A stretch of 64,000 nucleotides of DNA, from contig CAYGLF010000003.1 of NCBI GenBank assembly GCA_964350945.1, positions 124,001 to 188,000 of the forward strand, written 5' to 3'. Below are positions 50,443 through 60,800 of the stretch, piece after piece. The notes beneath the pieces were generated by a model, which ran no database searches, was not told where the DNA came from, and saw nothing but the letters and a program-made list of their open reading frames with translations. The stretch is from CAYGLF01 sp964350945 (GTDB lineage: Bacteria > Chlamydiota > Chlamydiia > Chlamydiales > JAAZZY01). Position 1 is the stretch's first letter. Each line of letters starts with the position of its first letter. A program made the position numbers and the translations under genes.

Positions 50443-50832
50443 ATGATGTGTCCTTGTGATAAAGTTAAGCCCTATCAATTCTGTTGTGAGCCTTTTCATA
50501 ATAAAGAAAAAAAACCTCAGAGTGCTTTGTTACTTATGAAATCGCGCTTTAGCGCCTTTGCTATGAAAAGAGCTGACTATCTAATTGAGACAATCTATCC
50601 TAAAGGCCCCCTTTTTCACAGTAATTATTTAGACTGGGAGCTTTCTTTGCTAAAAGTGGCTCAGGCCACCGAGTTTCTAAATCTTGAGATTGTGGACCAT
50701 CGTGAAAATTTACCACGTGCAGAAGTTATCTTTCGCGTTGAATGTAAAAGAGATGGTGAAAAAAAATCCTATCAAGAGCACAGCGACTTTATCTTTGAAA
50801 ATTCAACTTGGTACTTTGTAAATTCTAGGTAA
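50443..50832 (+). CDS. SEC-C/YchJ-family protein
   Basis: 129 residues. It opens with a cysteine cluster CPCDKVKPYQFCC (SEC-C-like metal motif), then SALLLMKSRFSAFAMKRADYLIETI and EHSDFIFENSTWYFV, as in YchJ/UPF0225 proteins with an NTF2-like domain. The family binds zinc through the CxC...CC pattern; its function is not settled. It lies after the HAMP-PAS gene and ends ten bases before a bidirectional terminator. Confidence 0.82.
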   Translation: MMCPCDKVKPYQFCCEPFHNKEKKPQSALLLMKSRFSAFAMKRADYLIETIYPKGPLFHSNYLDWELSLLKVAQATEFLNLEIVDHRENLPRAEVIFRVECKRDGEKKSYQEHSDFIFENSTWYFVNSR

Positions 50833-50841
50833 AGGCAAAAA

Positions 50842-50871
50842 AAATACCTTTTCCCGAAGGAAAAGGTATTT
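50842..50871. terminator. Strong bidirectional rho-independent terminator
   Basis: AAATACCTTTTCC (50842-50854), tetraloop CGAA, then GGAAAAGGTATTT (50859-50871), a perfect 13-base stem. On the minus strand it is followed by a run of eight T (the plus-strand A-run at 50837-50844). On the plus strand it is followed by an AT-rich stretch ending in four T. It serves the convergent genes ending at 50832 and 50910. Confidence 0.85.
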
Positions 50872-50909
50872 AAATTTTACCAGATAAGTATCTGATTGAT
50901 TTACATTGA

Positions 50910-51122
50910 CTATACAGGGAGTGAAATCCAACCTGAGATAATCAGTAGAGTAAAAGCTAAAATAGCAGCTACTCTCATTGCAAATGAGAATTTACAAGGT
51001 TTTTTGTCAAACTTAAGGCTTCTGACATTTGATAGAACTAAAGTTACGATGATAGTTCCGAAAGCAATTGTGTTTAACAAGTTATATGTACAAAAATTTG
51101 TATCTAATAATGGATTGCGCAT
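50910..51122 (-). CDS. Small two-helix membrane protein
   Basis: 70 residues. Preferred over overlapping frames because the start has a perfect AAAGGAGGT six bases upstream, and a terminator with a T-run follows its stop. Two hydrophobic helices (about residues 14-34 and 46-67) are joined by a basic loop (RSLKFDKKPCK). No family is recognised. The layout suits a small membrane regulator or subunit. Single-gene unit, convergent to the SEC-C gene. Confidence 0.65.
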   Translation of the reverse strand: MRNPLLDTNFCTYNLLNTIAFGTIIVTLVLSNVRSLKFDKKPCKFSFAMRVAAILAFTLLIISGWISLPV

Positions 51123-51289
51123 TTTGAGACCTCCTTTCCTGGCTCTTTAACTTTTACTTATCAAATCTGTGACATTTATCCAAATACTATTTTGTGAAAA
51201 ATGTGTAAAGATTTGGTTTTTTGAATATTATAAAGCTGTTTATTTTCTATTTAATTTATATTAAGCTACTTAAGTTTGTCGGAAATCTT

Positions 51290-51317
51290 TTGACTATTTT
51301 TAGGAATGTTCTATAGT
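51290..51317 (+). promoter_or_regulatory. Near-consensus promoter
   Basis: TTGACT (51290-51295), 16-base spacer, TATAGT (51312-51317), 35 bases upstream of the gene at 51353. The best match to a housekeeping promoter found in the window. Confidence 0.6.
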
Positions 51318-51352
51318 CGGCATTTTAATAACCTAATGTTCTTGGGTGGACT

Positions 51353-51976
51353 ATGCGTAAATCTGTGCTTGTTATTCTCGGAATTCTATTCTCGAATTTT
51401 ATTTTAACCCCTTTATCTTCAGACATAAGAAAGTGTAGCGAAAATGATATTGTTGTATCTAAAGAGGCTGATGAGCAAAACCTGATGAAATATCTTAAAG
51501 GGACATGGAGCCTTTCAGGAAGCTGGAACATAGTGGAAGGGCAAAATAAAATTAGAGCTGTCATATCGACAAAAATATCAGGGACAGAGACGTTTACTCC
51601 AATTATGAATGGTCATTTTTTAGAAAAAAATCTAACAGCGAAGATCAAATACCGTTCCAAAGACCTGAATAAGGTGGTTCAAGACAAGTTTATGGCTAAG
51701 ACACTGATGACTTTCAACCACAATCTAAATAAATTTACATATTGGTATTTTGACTGCAGTGGTACTTTTTTAGAAGCAGAAGGGACTTATGTTCAAAATA
51801 AGAAACATTATCGATTTCAGTCTCAGGTTATGGAGAATGGAGAAGAGGTCGACTTGCTCTATACGATTTCTATTATTGACAGAGATCACTATAGGTGGGA
51901 GGTGCAGCGTAAGTATAGAGCCTCTTCCTCTTGGAAGGTATCAGCGAAAGGAACTTCCACTCGTCAATCTAACTAA
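51353..51976 (+). CDS. Secreted DUF1579-like protein
   Basis: 207 residues. N-terminal signal peptide (SVLVILGILFSNFILTPLSS), then a beta-rich domain: YLKGTWSLSGSWNIVEG, MNGHFLEKNL, MTFNHNLNKFTYWYFD, GTFLEAEGTYV. The GTW start, GHFLE and YDxNxxxYxxWyfd order is that of DUF1579/lipocalin-like small beta-barrels, some of which bind haem or lipids. This is a by-eye family match and the ligand is unknown. It has its own good promoter. Its stop overlaps that of the convergent efflux-pump gene by four bases. Confidence 0.55.
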   Translation: MRKSVLVILGILFSNFILTPLSSDIRKCSENDIVVSKEADEQNLMKYLKGTWSLSGSWNIVEGQNKIRAVISTKISGTETFTPIMNGHFLEKNLTAKIKYRSKDLNKVVQDKFMAKTLMTFNHNLNKFTYWYFDCSGTFLEAEGTYVQNKKHYRFQSQVMENGEEVDLLYTISIIDRDHYRWEVQRKYRASSSWKVSAKGTSTRQSN

Positions 51977-54900
51977 CCGTCTATTGAGCTTTCTTCTTCT
52001 GGCGTGCTTTTGAAAAGAGTTGATTTACTTTGAAGATAGCTGACAAAGTTTTGCAAGTATATATACACGCAAGGGGTTATAAACAGAGTCATGACCTGTG
52101 AAAAAATAAGACCACCTACAATTACTATTCCAAGGGGAATACGCCCACTTGCCATAGCTCCACCGACGCCAATAGCAATTGGAAGTGCTCCAAAAATAGT
52201 TGATAGTGTTGTCATCAAGATCGGGCGAAAGCGCAAGCAGGCAGCTTGATGGATGGCATCACTGGCAGAAAGAGCTGGATTGTTATTTATCAACTCATTT
52301 GCAAAATCAATCATCATAATTCCATTTTTCAAAACAATTCCAAGGAGCATGATAATTCCTACGAAGGCATAAAGCGAAAGAGGCTCACGAAATAGCAGCA
52401 ACGATAGAAAACCTCCTAAAACAGTGGGGGGTAGGGTTGAAATAATCGTTAATGGATGGATAAAATTTTCATAGAGAATGCCAAGTATTAGATAAATGAC
52501 GACGATGGCAATAATAAAGAGAAATTTTAGAGAGTCGAATGATTCTTTGAAAACATTAGCACTTCCCTCGACTTTTCCAGAAACACCTTCAGGAAGAGTT
52601 TCTTTAGCAAGTTGTTCAAGTACCGCAACGGCAGGCCCTAACGGCGCTTTTCCTGGAAGATCAAAAGCAATGGTTACTGATGAGAGTCCATTGGTATGGT
52701 TAACTGTCAAAGGACCAGAGATTTTTTTGATGTTGATGACTGAATCTAAAGGAACCATTTTCTGAGTTTTAGGAGATTTAGCATAAATTAGTGAGAAGTC
52801 GGTAGGGTCAGAAAAAAATCGATCTTCGACTTGCATGACGACATAATATTGATTTTGCGGGGCATTTAAGCGAGCAATATAGGTTTCTCCAAATGCCAAA
52901 CTTAGAGCCTTTTGAACATCCACAGCTGTTAATCCGTAAGATCTTGCTTGCTCTCTTAATATTTCAACTTCTATCTGGGGTTGGTTGAGTTGTAGATCTG
53001 TAGAGACTTGAGCAAAGGCACTATTTTGACGCATTTTTTCTGTTAGTAGTGCTGCGCTTTGGTAGAGCTTATTGGTCTCAAAGCTTTGCAGTGAATATTG
53101 GTACTGCCCTTTTCCTGAATTTGAAGAGCCAACTTGTAAATTGATAAAGGGATATACTTTTGGGAATACCGTCAGACCAGGAAATTGATTTAAATCATGG
53201 AAATATTTTCCGACAATGTCTTTGATAGGCCCTCTCTTTTTTGGGTCTTTAAGGTTGACAAAGGCAACGCCCTGATTGGAAGTTGGAGACCCTAAAATCG
53301 TGACGACACTTTTTACGCTGGGATCTTTTTGAAAGTAATCATTAAAAATTTCCTGGTTGCGTTCCATGGCATAGGGAGAGGTTGATTCTACAGATTGTAG
53401 GAACACCTGCACAATTCCTAGGTCTTCTTCAGGCAGGAAGGTTTTAGGGATGGCCATATATAAAAATACGTTGGCTACAATACAACCCGCTCCGATGAGT
53501 ACAATGAGAAATTTCCGATCAATTGCCCAGCGAAGAGCTTTTTTGTATACCCCAATTAAAGTGTGGTACATATTTTCAGACTTTCTCTCCATCCAAGGCT
53601 TGTCTTCTTCTTTCATAGGGGAAATAAAGCGACTACAAAGCATTGGAGTGAGACTTAATGAAATGAAACAAGAGAGTAGAACTGCAATAATAATAGTCGC
53701 TGCAAACTCATGAAAAAGCTTACCTATAATACCATCCATAAATAGCATAGGAATAAAAACAGCACACAAAGAGAGAGATGTAGAGACTATAGTAAAAGAA
53801 ATTTGCTTAGAACCATCAAGCGCTGCTTGAAAGGGCTTTTTTCCCTCTTGCACATGGCGAACTATATTTTCTAAAACAATAATTGCGTCATCTATTAAAA
53901 AACCAATCGATAGAGTGATTGCTAGAAGTGACAGAATATCTAATGAATACCCCAAGATATACATAAAAGACCAGGTGCCCACAATTGTTAAAGGAAGAGT
54001 TATGGAGGGAATTATGGTATTACGTACTCTGCCAAGTGAAACAAAAATAATTGAGACCACTAAAATGAGAGCCAATAGCAGTGTAAACTCTACATCTTTG
54101 ACTGATTCTTTAATCCATACTGCTTGATTATAGGGAATCATCATTTTGAGATTTCCAGGGAGCTGATCTTTATACTGGTTGATCATATTAAAGATTCTAT
54201 CGGTGGTTGCAATCGTATTGGCGTCATTTTGCCTTAAAATAGCAAGCACACAGCAGTCCTCGACCCCCTCAGGAGTGATTACTTTAAAGAATTGTTTGTT
54301 GTTATCTACCCCATTTTCAGCATAACCAATATCATTGAGCTTGACCGGCTGACCATCTTGGTAGGTGACAATAAGTGAGCCATATTCATTGGCGTCAAAT
54401 AGTTGTGCCTGAGATTGAATGTTGTATGATTTATTACTTCCATATAAATTTCCAACAGGAAGATCTGGATTTGCATCATTCATAAACTGATCGATCTCAT
54501 TAAATCCAATTCCTTTAGCAGCAGTTGCTTGCGGGTCTAAATATAAGCGAACGGCATGGGGGTAGCCATAGGTGTAGACTTGAGAAACCCCATCTATCAG
54601 AGATATTCTTTGCCCTAAAAAGGTGTAGGTCCACTCATAAAGGCTTGATTTTGTCTCGGTCGAAGAAGAGAGTAATATGTATAAAATAGGAGTTTGTGCG
54701 GGGTTTACATTCTTATATGTAGGAAGTGATGGAAGGTCTTGAGGAAGCTGGTTTTGGGCTTCATTAATTCCCTGCTGAACTTCTTCCATTGCGACTAAAA
54801 TATCCTTGTCCAGATTAAATTGAATAATAACCTGTGATTGCTGAAAGTAGCTGGATGAAGTCATAATATTTACATCCGTAACATTGGACATAAACTGTCT

Positions 54901-55104
54901 TTCTAGTGGGCCTGTTACTAGATTGGCCATCTTCTCTGCGCTAGCTCCAGGGTAACTAGTGTTAATTTGAATCGTTGGGTAGCTAATATTGGGAAGAGCA
55001 CTTGTTGGTAATTTAAAATAGGCAGAAGCTCCAAAGAATAAGAGTGCTAGCATTACCAGTGTAGTCATGACTGGTAGGCGGATAAAGGGCTTAGAGAGAT
55101 TCAT
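51973..55104 (-). CDS. RND efflux pump inner-membrane transporter (HAE1 family)
   Basis: 1043 residues from the ATG at 55104 with AGAAGG upstream; a longer start at 55128 lies in the adaptor gene. Twelve-helix RND layout with two large periplasmic loops. PALPNISYPTIQI-like start, PFLM-free first loop with YPHAVRLYLDP, TM4 GFLIDDAIIVLENIVRHV with the two proton-relay aspartates, and TM10 near LGIVLKNGIMMIDFAN with the lysine. Transports hydrophobic drugs, detergents or metabolites out by proton exchange. It is the last gene of a three-gene operon (OMP-adaptor-RND); overlap with the adaptor gene is 14 bases. Confidence 0.93.
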   Translation of the reverse strand: MNLSKPFIRLPVMTTLVMLALLFFGASAYFKLPTSALPNISYPTIQINTSYPGASAEKMANLVTGPLERQFMSNVTDVNIMTSSSYFQQSQVIIQFNLDKDILVAMEEVQQGINEAQNQLPQDLPSLPTYKNVNPAQTPILYILLSSSTETKSSLYEWTYTFLGQRISLIDGVSQVYTYGYPHAVRLYLDPQATAAKGIGFNEIDQFMNDANPDLPVGNLYGSNKSYNIQSQAQLFDANEYGSLIVTYQDGQPVKLNDIGYAENGVDNNKQFFKVITPEGVEDCCVLAILRQNDANTIATTDRIFNMINQYKDQLPGNLKMMIPYNQAVWIKESVKDVEFTLLLALILVVSIIFVSLGRVRNTIIPSITLPLTIVGTWSFMYILGYSLDILSLLAITLSIGFLIDDAIIVLENIVRHVQEGKKPFQAALDGSKQISFTIVSTSLSLCAVFIPMLFMDGIIGKLFHEFAATIIIAVLLSCFISLSLTPMLCSRFISPMKEEDKPWMERKSENMYHTLIGVYKKALRWAIDRKFLIVLIGAGCIVANVFLYMAIPKTFLPEEDLGIVQVFLQSVESTSPYAMERNQEIFNDYFQKDPSVKSVVTILGSPTSNQGVAFVNLKDPKKRGPIKDIVGKYFHDLNQFPGLTVFPKVYPFINLQVGSSNSGKGQYQYSLQSFETNKLYQSAALLTEKMRQNSAFAQVSTDLQLNQPQIEVEILREQARSYGLTAVDVQKALSLAFGETYIARLNAPQNQYYVVMQVEDRFFSDPTDFSLIYAKSPKTQKMVPLDSVINIKKISGPLTVNHTNGLSSVTIAFDLPGKAPLGPAVAVLEQLAKETLPEGVSGKVEGSANVFKESFDSLKFLFIIAIVVIYLILGILYENFIHPLTIISTLPPTVLGGFLSLLLFREPLSLYAFVGIIMLLGIVLKNGIMMIDFANELINNNPALSASDAIHQAACLRFRPILMTTLSTIFGALPIAIGVGGAMASGRIPLGIVIVGGLIFSQVMTLFITPCVYIYLQNFVSYLQSKSTLFKSTPEEESSIDG

Positions 55105-56179
55105 TTTTGATGACCACCTTCTTTCCATTTAGAAGTGTTAGCTGCCCTTTAGTAACCACTTGCATCCCAGGTTCAATTCCTTTGAGAATTCGAATCTTCC
55201 CATCGTAGCTCTCACCGGATTCTACGATAACTGATTTGACTTCATGGTTGTTATCAACGACCCATACAATTTCACCTAAGGAGCTTGGAAGCACCGCTTC
55301 TGGAGGAACCATAATCGCATTGCTAATGGTATTAACAATTAAACGAACCCGAACAAACTGTTCGGGCCAATATTTTTTTTCTTTATTCTCTATTATCCCT
55401 CTAAGAGCGATCATGCCTGTTTGTGGATTGACCGAATTGTCAATCATCTGAAGGGTTGCAACATCCTTGAGAGGAGTGTTAGGAACATAGAGCTCTACTT
55501 TAAGAGGATTTTTCTGTTGATTTTGGAAAACTGTGTCGAAATAACGCTCTGGGATGGAAAAATCGATAAATAGTGGGGTGACTTGATTGATTTTTAGCAG
55601 TTGAGAGCCAACGTCTGTGATAATATTTCCAACATCAACCAACCTCTTTCCAGTAACCCCCGTTATTGGGGCTCTTAATGTGCAATAGCCAACATTAATT
55701 GCAGCTGACTCGATATCGGCTTGATTCTCATTTAAAATAGCCTCATAGTTTTTCATCTCAGAAAAGTATTGATCATATTCGAGCTTGGAGACAAAATCAT
55801 CTTCAACCAACTGGGAGTAACGATCAGCTCGACTTTTATTATAAGCGAAAAGAGCTTCATTTTGTTTCAAAGTAGCAATCGCTTTATCTAAAGTGGCCTG
55901 GTAGGGTTTTGCATCAATGGTAAACAATAAATCTCCCTGCTGCACTTCTTGCCCCTCGTTAAAATAAAGAGCATTTAATTCACCCTGAACTTGCGCTTGA
56001 ATAATCACGCTGTTGTAGGGGACAAAGTGGCCTAGAGTGTCGATATAAAAAGGAATGTCTCTTTTTTCTGCAATGGCTGTGGAAACCGCAACAGGAGGGA
56101 CTACTGGAGGGGTTTTTTTAGATGAGCAGGCGTTGATGGTCATACAGCAAAAAATAACAAATATTAAGCGCTTATTCAT
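55091..56179 (-). CDS. RND periplasmic adaptor lipoprotein
   Basis: 362 residues from the ATG at 56179, chosen because it gives a lipoprotein signal (MNKRLIFVIFCCMTINACSS, Cys at the lipobox). Membrane-fusion layout: beta-barrel and lipoyl halves (GQEVQQGDLLFTIDAKPYQ and YCTLRAPITGVTGKRLVDVGN) around a helical hairpin (KQNEALFAYNKSRADRYSQL). It joins the RND pump to the outer-membrane channel. It overlaps the outer-membrane gene by eight bases and the RND gene by 14. Confidence 0.92.
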   Translation of the reverse strand: MNKRLIFVIFCCMTINACSSKKTPPVVPPVAVSTAIAEKRDIPFYIDTLGHFVPYNSVIIQAQVQGELNALYFNEGQEVQQGDLLFTIDAKPYQATLDKAIATLKQNEALFAYNKSRADRYSQLVEDDFVSKLEYDQYFSEMKNYEAILNENQADIESAAINVGYCTLRAPITGVTGKRLVDVGNIITDVGSQLLKINQVTPLFIDFSIPERYFDTVFQNQQKNPLKVELYVPNTPLKDVATLQMIDNSVNPQTGMIALRGIIENKEKKYWPEQFVRVRLIVNTISNAIMVPPEAVLPSSLGEIVWVVDNNHEVKSVIVESGESYDGKIRILKGIEPGMQVVTKGQLTLLNGKKVVIKNESL

Positions 56180-57665
56180 AATTAGGTTCCTCAAATTGAT
56201 ATATGCTGTCCCAGCTGTCTCCACTCTCAGGAGTGGCTAATGAACCGGTTGCATAGGCTAAATTGGTTAAAGAGACAAAAAGATCCTGAACAGATTCAGT
56301 GTATTGAGAGCGTGCATTTGAAAGTGAAGTTTGGGCTTGCATCACATTGAGGATATCTTTGGTCCCCGCGCGATAACTTTTGAGCATCACCTCAAATTCC
56401 TCTAAGGCAGAGTCTAAAAATTGTGAGGCATAGTCAATTCGCTCTATCGCATTTTGGTAAAAGGTAAAGTATAAAGTTACTTCCTGTAGGGTATTGTCTT
56501 GAGCTTGCTTTAAAAATGCTTGTGCTTGCAAAAGATCAGCTTTTGCTGAACGTATTTTATTGCGGTACATAAACCCATCAAAAAAGGGAAACTTCAGCTG
56601 TAATTGGCCAGTCACATTGCCATAACTTTTGTAGTCATTATTATACTGCTTGTAATTCATGTTAAAGCTCCCTTCCACTTTTGGGAGAGGATCGAGTCTT
56701 GCCTGGACCAAAGCTGCTTTTTTAGAGGCAATCTCTGATTTTTTTTGGATGATCTCTGGGCGAGTTTGAACGGCTAGATCAATCAGGCTATCTAAATCCT
56801 TGATGTAGTCTCTTCCTGGTAGCTCTGAGGGGAAATTTTGAGTTGAAAACTCTAAGTTAGCGGGCATTCCCATTTCTGCTGCAAGGTTAATTAATGAAGC
56901 AGCTGACTCATTGCGCTGATTTACAAGTATCACTTGAGCTTGAAGATAATTGGTTTTGGCTTGTACTAGCTGGGTGATATCCCCAGTTCCTGTTTTTAAT
57001 TTTTTTTCTGCTGACTCTAAAATGAGTAGGGCATCTTGAACATTTAGCTCGTCATTAGTTAAAGTTGCTTTTTGGTATAAATTTTGGTAGTAGCTTGCGG
57101 TGATGGTTCTCATTACAGACTGAATCTCTTGATTATAAGACCATGCTGTAGAAAAAAGTGCCTGCAAAGCACTTTCACTTTTAGCTGCTCTAGCTCCAAA
57201 GTCCCACAAAGTGTAGTTGACATCTAGCTGCGGTCCCCAAGTTGTTAACCACTGAGTAATCAAAATATCGGGAGGGAACGTAAATCCCGTACGATTCCTA
57301 CTGATATTCTCTGAAATTTCGATGGATGGAAACCAGTCTTTTCGAGCGAGTCCAAGCTCTGCAATGCTCCCTTGTAACTGGGCCCAACTTAGCGACGTCT
57401 GTGGGTTATTTATGAGAGCAAAGGAAATTGCACTGGCAAGCGAAATCTCTCCTTGGAAAATTTCTGGGTCAATGGTGATCGGAGCTGAGTATTTAGCAGC
57501 TGTTTTTTGAGATTTTTTAGGTGGAGACCAAGTTTCTCCAAGCTCCTGAGGCATTATATCTACAGAAGAGATTGGGGCAAATGGGTAGGTGCAGCTTGTG
57601 GTAGGAAGAATGAACAAGCAAAGTAAAAGACCAAAAAGGGTGGTTTGTAAAAGAAACCTTTTCAT
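56172..57665 (-). CDS. TolC/OprM-like outer-membrane efflux lipoprotein
   Basis: 497 residues with signal peptide and lipobox (LFILPTTSC), so lipid-anchored like OprM. Two outer-membrane-efflux repeats: INNPQTSLSWAQLQGSI, LARKDWFPSIEISENISRN, then RPEIIQKKSEIASKKAALVQARLDPLPKVEGS, and the closing YRAGTKDILNVMQAQTSLSNARSQY. It forms the exit duct of the pump. First gene of the operon; the 158 bases upstream hold no gene and no clear promoter. Confidence 0.93.
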   Translation of the reverse strand: MKRFLLQTTLFGLLLCLFILPTTSCTYPFAPISSVDIMPQELGETWSPPKKSQKTAAKYSAPITIDPEIFQGEISLASAISFALINNPQTSLSWAQLQGSIAELGLARKDWFPSIEISENISRNRTGFTFPPDILITQWLTTWGPQLDVNYTLWDFGARAAKSESALQALFSTAWSYNQEIQSVMRTITASYYQNLYQKATLTNDELNVQDALLILESAEKKLKTGTGDITQLVQAKTNYLQAQVILVNQRNESAASLINLAAEMGMPANLEFSTQNFPSELPGRDYIKDLDSLIDLAVQTRPEIIQKKSEIASKKAALVQARLDPLPKVEGSFNMNYKQYNNDYKSYGNVTGQLQLKFPFFDGFMYRNKIRSAKADLLQAQAFLKQAQDNTLQEVTLYFTFYQNAIERIDYASQFLDSALEEFEVMLKSYRAGTKDILNVMQAQTSLSNARSQYTESVQDLFVSLTNLAYATGSLATPESGDSWDSIYQFEEPNYE

Positions 57666-57823
57666 ACAGCTATTTGAGCCCCCTCAATCGCATTTCTTCA
57701 AATTGTCATTGAAACTTATGCGCAGCAAAAATTTCTTTAATAGGTGTTGGTCAATTATTTGGCAACTGGGTTGTCATAAAAAAGAGCTGTTTTCATCGAC
57801 GGTATGTTTAAGTGAGATAGGAA

Positions 57824-60800
57824 CTATAGATTAGAATCTACGCTTTGTCGTACATTTTTAAGAAACTCGTGCAAAATGCGGTTTTGGTCATTTTCCTTTT
57901 CTTGTAGGGGAGTGTCATTGGAAACTGAAGGGTTCTCCCATGGAAAGGTGTGCTCAGGTGATGGGGACTGACCTGCTGGCTGTGTCTTTGAAAGTAATTT
58001 AAAGTCTTCCTCCAAGCTAAACTGTGGATTTTTATCAGTAGAGGTGTTTTTTTTGTGATGTATTTTTAGATCTTTAAGTAGTGTTTTTGCTGTTTCCCAG
58101 TCACTCTTAAGAGCATCTAAGTGCCCATAAAGTGGAATTTGAAATGCGTATTGCGAAGGTAATTTCTCTATACCACATACCTTTTGCAAGGTTTTTTGTG
58201 GGATAGCTAGGTAGTAGTGCCCCGTCTTTGTTGAGAGGTCGACCTCTCCCCAGATAGCAAAGTGGAAGTTTTCATTAACCAAAAAGTCGGTTCTGTGGGT
58301 GATTAGACAGCCTTTTTTGACTGAAAAAGTGGTGGGAGTCAACCATAGTTGAAGGGCAGTTTCACTAATCGGAAGATCCAGTAAGTTTAAAAGCTCTTTT
58401 AGGTACGAGTCTGGCTTGATGGTTAGTTTCTCGAGTTGAACAACGGCTGATTTTAATTGAATATTTTGGAGTTTTGAAGAGTTTGGAAGTGCTTTAAAAG
58501 CGGCCTTTTGCAAAGTCACTGTTGCAGATTTTTGATTGAAAACGGTTTCAGAAAAAAGAGGGTTGATGCTTTTGAGTAAGGCATTGGTTAAACTTCCTTG
58601 GGAATCAAATTGCGCTTTTAGATCTTCGGCTAAAGTAAGGTTTTGGTCCTCAAAATTTAAGAAAAATGTTGAAGATACGTTTTCAGAGCTTAACTCAAAA
58701 TCTACAGGGCCTTTCCCTTCTTCAAGAGTTGTACTACAGGTTGCAGATAGGCAGGGGGTTAAACTTTGAGTAAAAGGTGTAAGAAAAGGAGCCTTGATAC
58801 TGGCGAGGTTATGTAAAAGGGGGCTTGGAAAATGTTGAAGAGAGCAGTTGATATGCCCATTTAATAAAGAGTTATTTGATCCGGTCTTATCCTGAAGGGG
58901 TTTTATAAGTTCTGCGTTGAAAGTTGAGAGCCCCTCTAGTCCCTCAGAATCATGAGTTTTTGCAGAAAAATTCAAGTGTAAAGATTCATCTATATGACTA
59001 CTTTTCATCGTCCCTTTCAATTCAAGTATGTCCCCACTTTTTGTGATAAATTGGTCTATAAAGACTTTTGCATCGAAAGACTGAGGAATTATCTTTGTAG
59101 TTTCTGTGCATAAGGCATTGAGAGTTAATATCTCAATTTGAGTCTTCATCGGCTGGAGTAAAAAAGGGTCTAGAGCTGCCTTTCTATTAAAGAGTTGGCA
59201 AAGACTAGGGTAGTTATCTGGTAATAGCGTGTAGTCAATTTGAAGAGGAGAACTTGAGGTTAATAAAGAGTCTTTTAAAGTAAGTTTTCCCTTACTTTCT
59301 AGAAGAGGAGAGGAAATTTGGTAATCGAGGTTTCCTGAAAAAGATTTGTTGAACTCTCCTTTCAAGGAGAGATTAGCCCTAGAACCAATGATAGGTTCAA
59401 GGTTATGGGTAGCACTAGAAAAAAGAAGCAATAAATTGGGGGAAATTTCTTTCAAGTTAGCTTCAACCTGATAAGTGGCATTTTTGAAATTTAGATCTTT
59501 ATTGGATAAAATTGAGTGTACGTTAAGCAAAACTTGCAAAGAGTCGTCTTTACAGTTAGAGGACAGCGTTAAAAGATCATTTTTCCCTGAAAGCTCAAAT
59601 GAGATATTTAAATCTTCAAATAATTGAGAGGTTTTTTGATTGGTAATAGTTGCCTTTTCAATAAAAATTTCCCCATTAAAGCTTTGTCTGCTCATATCAA
59701 AGTCAAACAGATTTAAAGATTCTGGGGCGAGGGTCGCTTTGATTCTGGGGGCTGTAGCGATTTGTTTTCCTTGGTGAGTTAGTTCAAGGGGGAATGCTTG
59801 AAAAGTAGCCTGCTTTAGTAGATTGCAGTTCCATTGTTGGTCTAAAGTTCCTTCAAAAGATGCTTCCCAGTTGGATGCTTTTAAGTCAGCAGTCACATAG
59901 GATCTTTGCCCCTTTAGGTAAGCAAGAGGGTTCTTAATTGAAAAAATCCCCAAAACCTCTTTATTAAAAGTATAGAACGGCAGTTCCCCTGGGAGTTTTA
60001 TATCTGATGTAAAAGTAGCTGATAGGCCTTTATCTGGGGCCCCATAAAATTGAGCTTTGCATTTTTTTATGCGACAGGGTTTGTAATGAGAAAGGAAAAT
60101 ATCAAAAGCAGCAGAGTTGAGAAGAAGGTCAATGCTTGGAATGTGCAATTTCTGGTCTCGGAACTGAGCTTCTAACTGATTGAGCGTCCCAGATAAATGA
60201 AGGGGTTGAAGAATTGAAAATTTAGAACTGAGGGCGCATTGAGCTAGCTCTGGGGTTACTCGTAGTTGAATGTTAGAGGGATTTTCTAAATGGAAGCTGT
60301 TATCGTAATACTGAAGAGAGAGCTTTGCAAAGCTAAGCCTTGAAGACTGCAATTTCATATTAATTTCTGCATTATCAGTTGAACCTGCCGCTTGTAAATC
60401 TAAACTAAAAGTAGGGCCTAAAAGCATCTCTTGGACGCGTTTATTCTCAGTAAATGGTGTGACGTATCTTGATGGGATATCTTTTGTTTTTAAAAAGACT
60501 TGGCCTTTGAGCTGGCATGCATTTGATTTATCTGTTTTTTCACTATTAGATTTAGAGAGGTGTCCATCTAACCTGAAATGAATAGGCCGGCTTTTTTCTG
60601 CTCCCAGAGCTTTTAAGTGAAAAGTGAGATTCTCGTTGAGGTCAAAGGTATCCACTACAGCCTCGACTTCTCCAACCTCAAGATTTTCTAAAAAAGATCC
60701 TGCTGTAAATTTCATAGGAGAGATAGAAATTTTGGAATTGCATGAAAGACTGCTTAAATTTTTAAAGTTTAGGGGGAGCGTTAAGCGGTCAATTTGAAAA

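Noticed and set aside
50896..51150. 84-residue plus-strand frame
   Set aside because: Lies opposite the 70-residue minus-strand gene, which has the far better ribosome site and terminator; this frame starts with a non-ATG codon and has no ribosome site.
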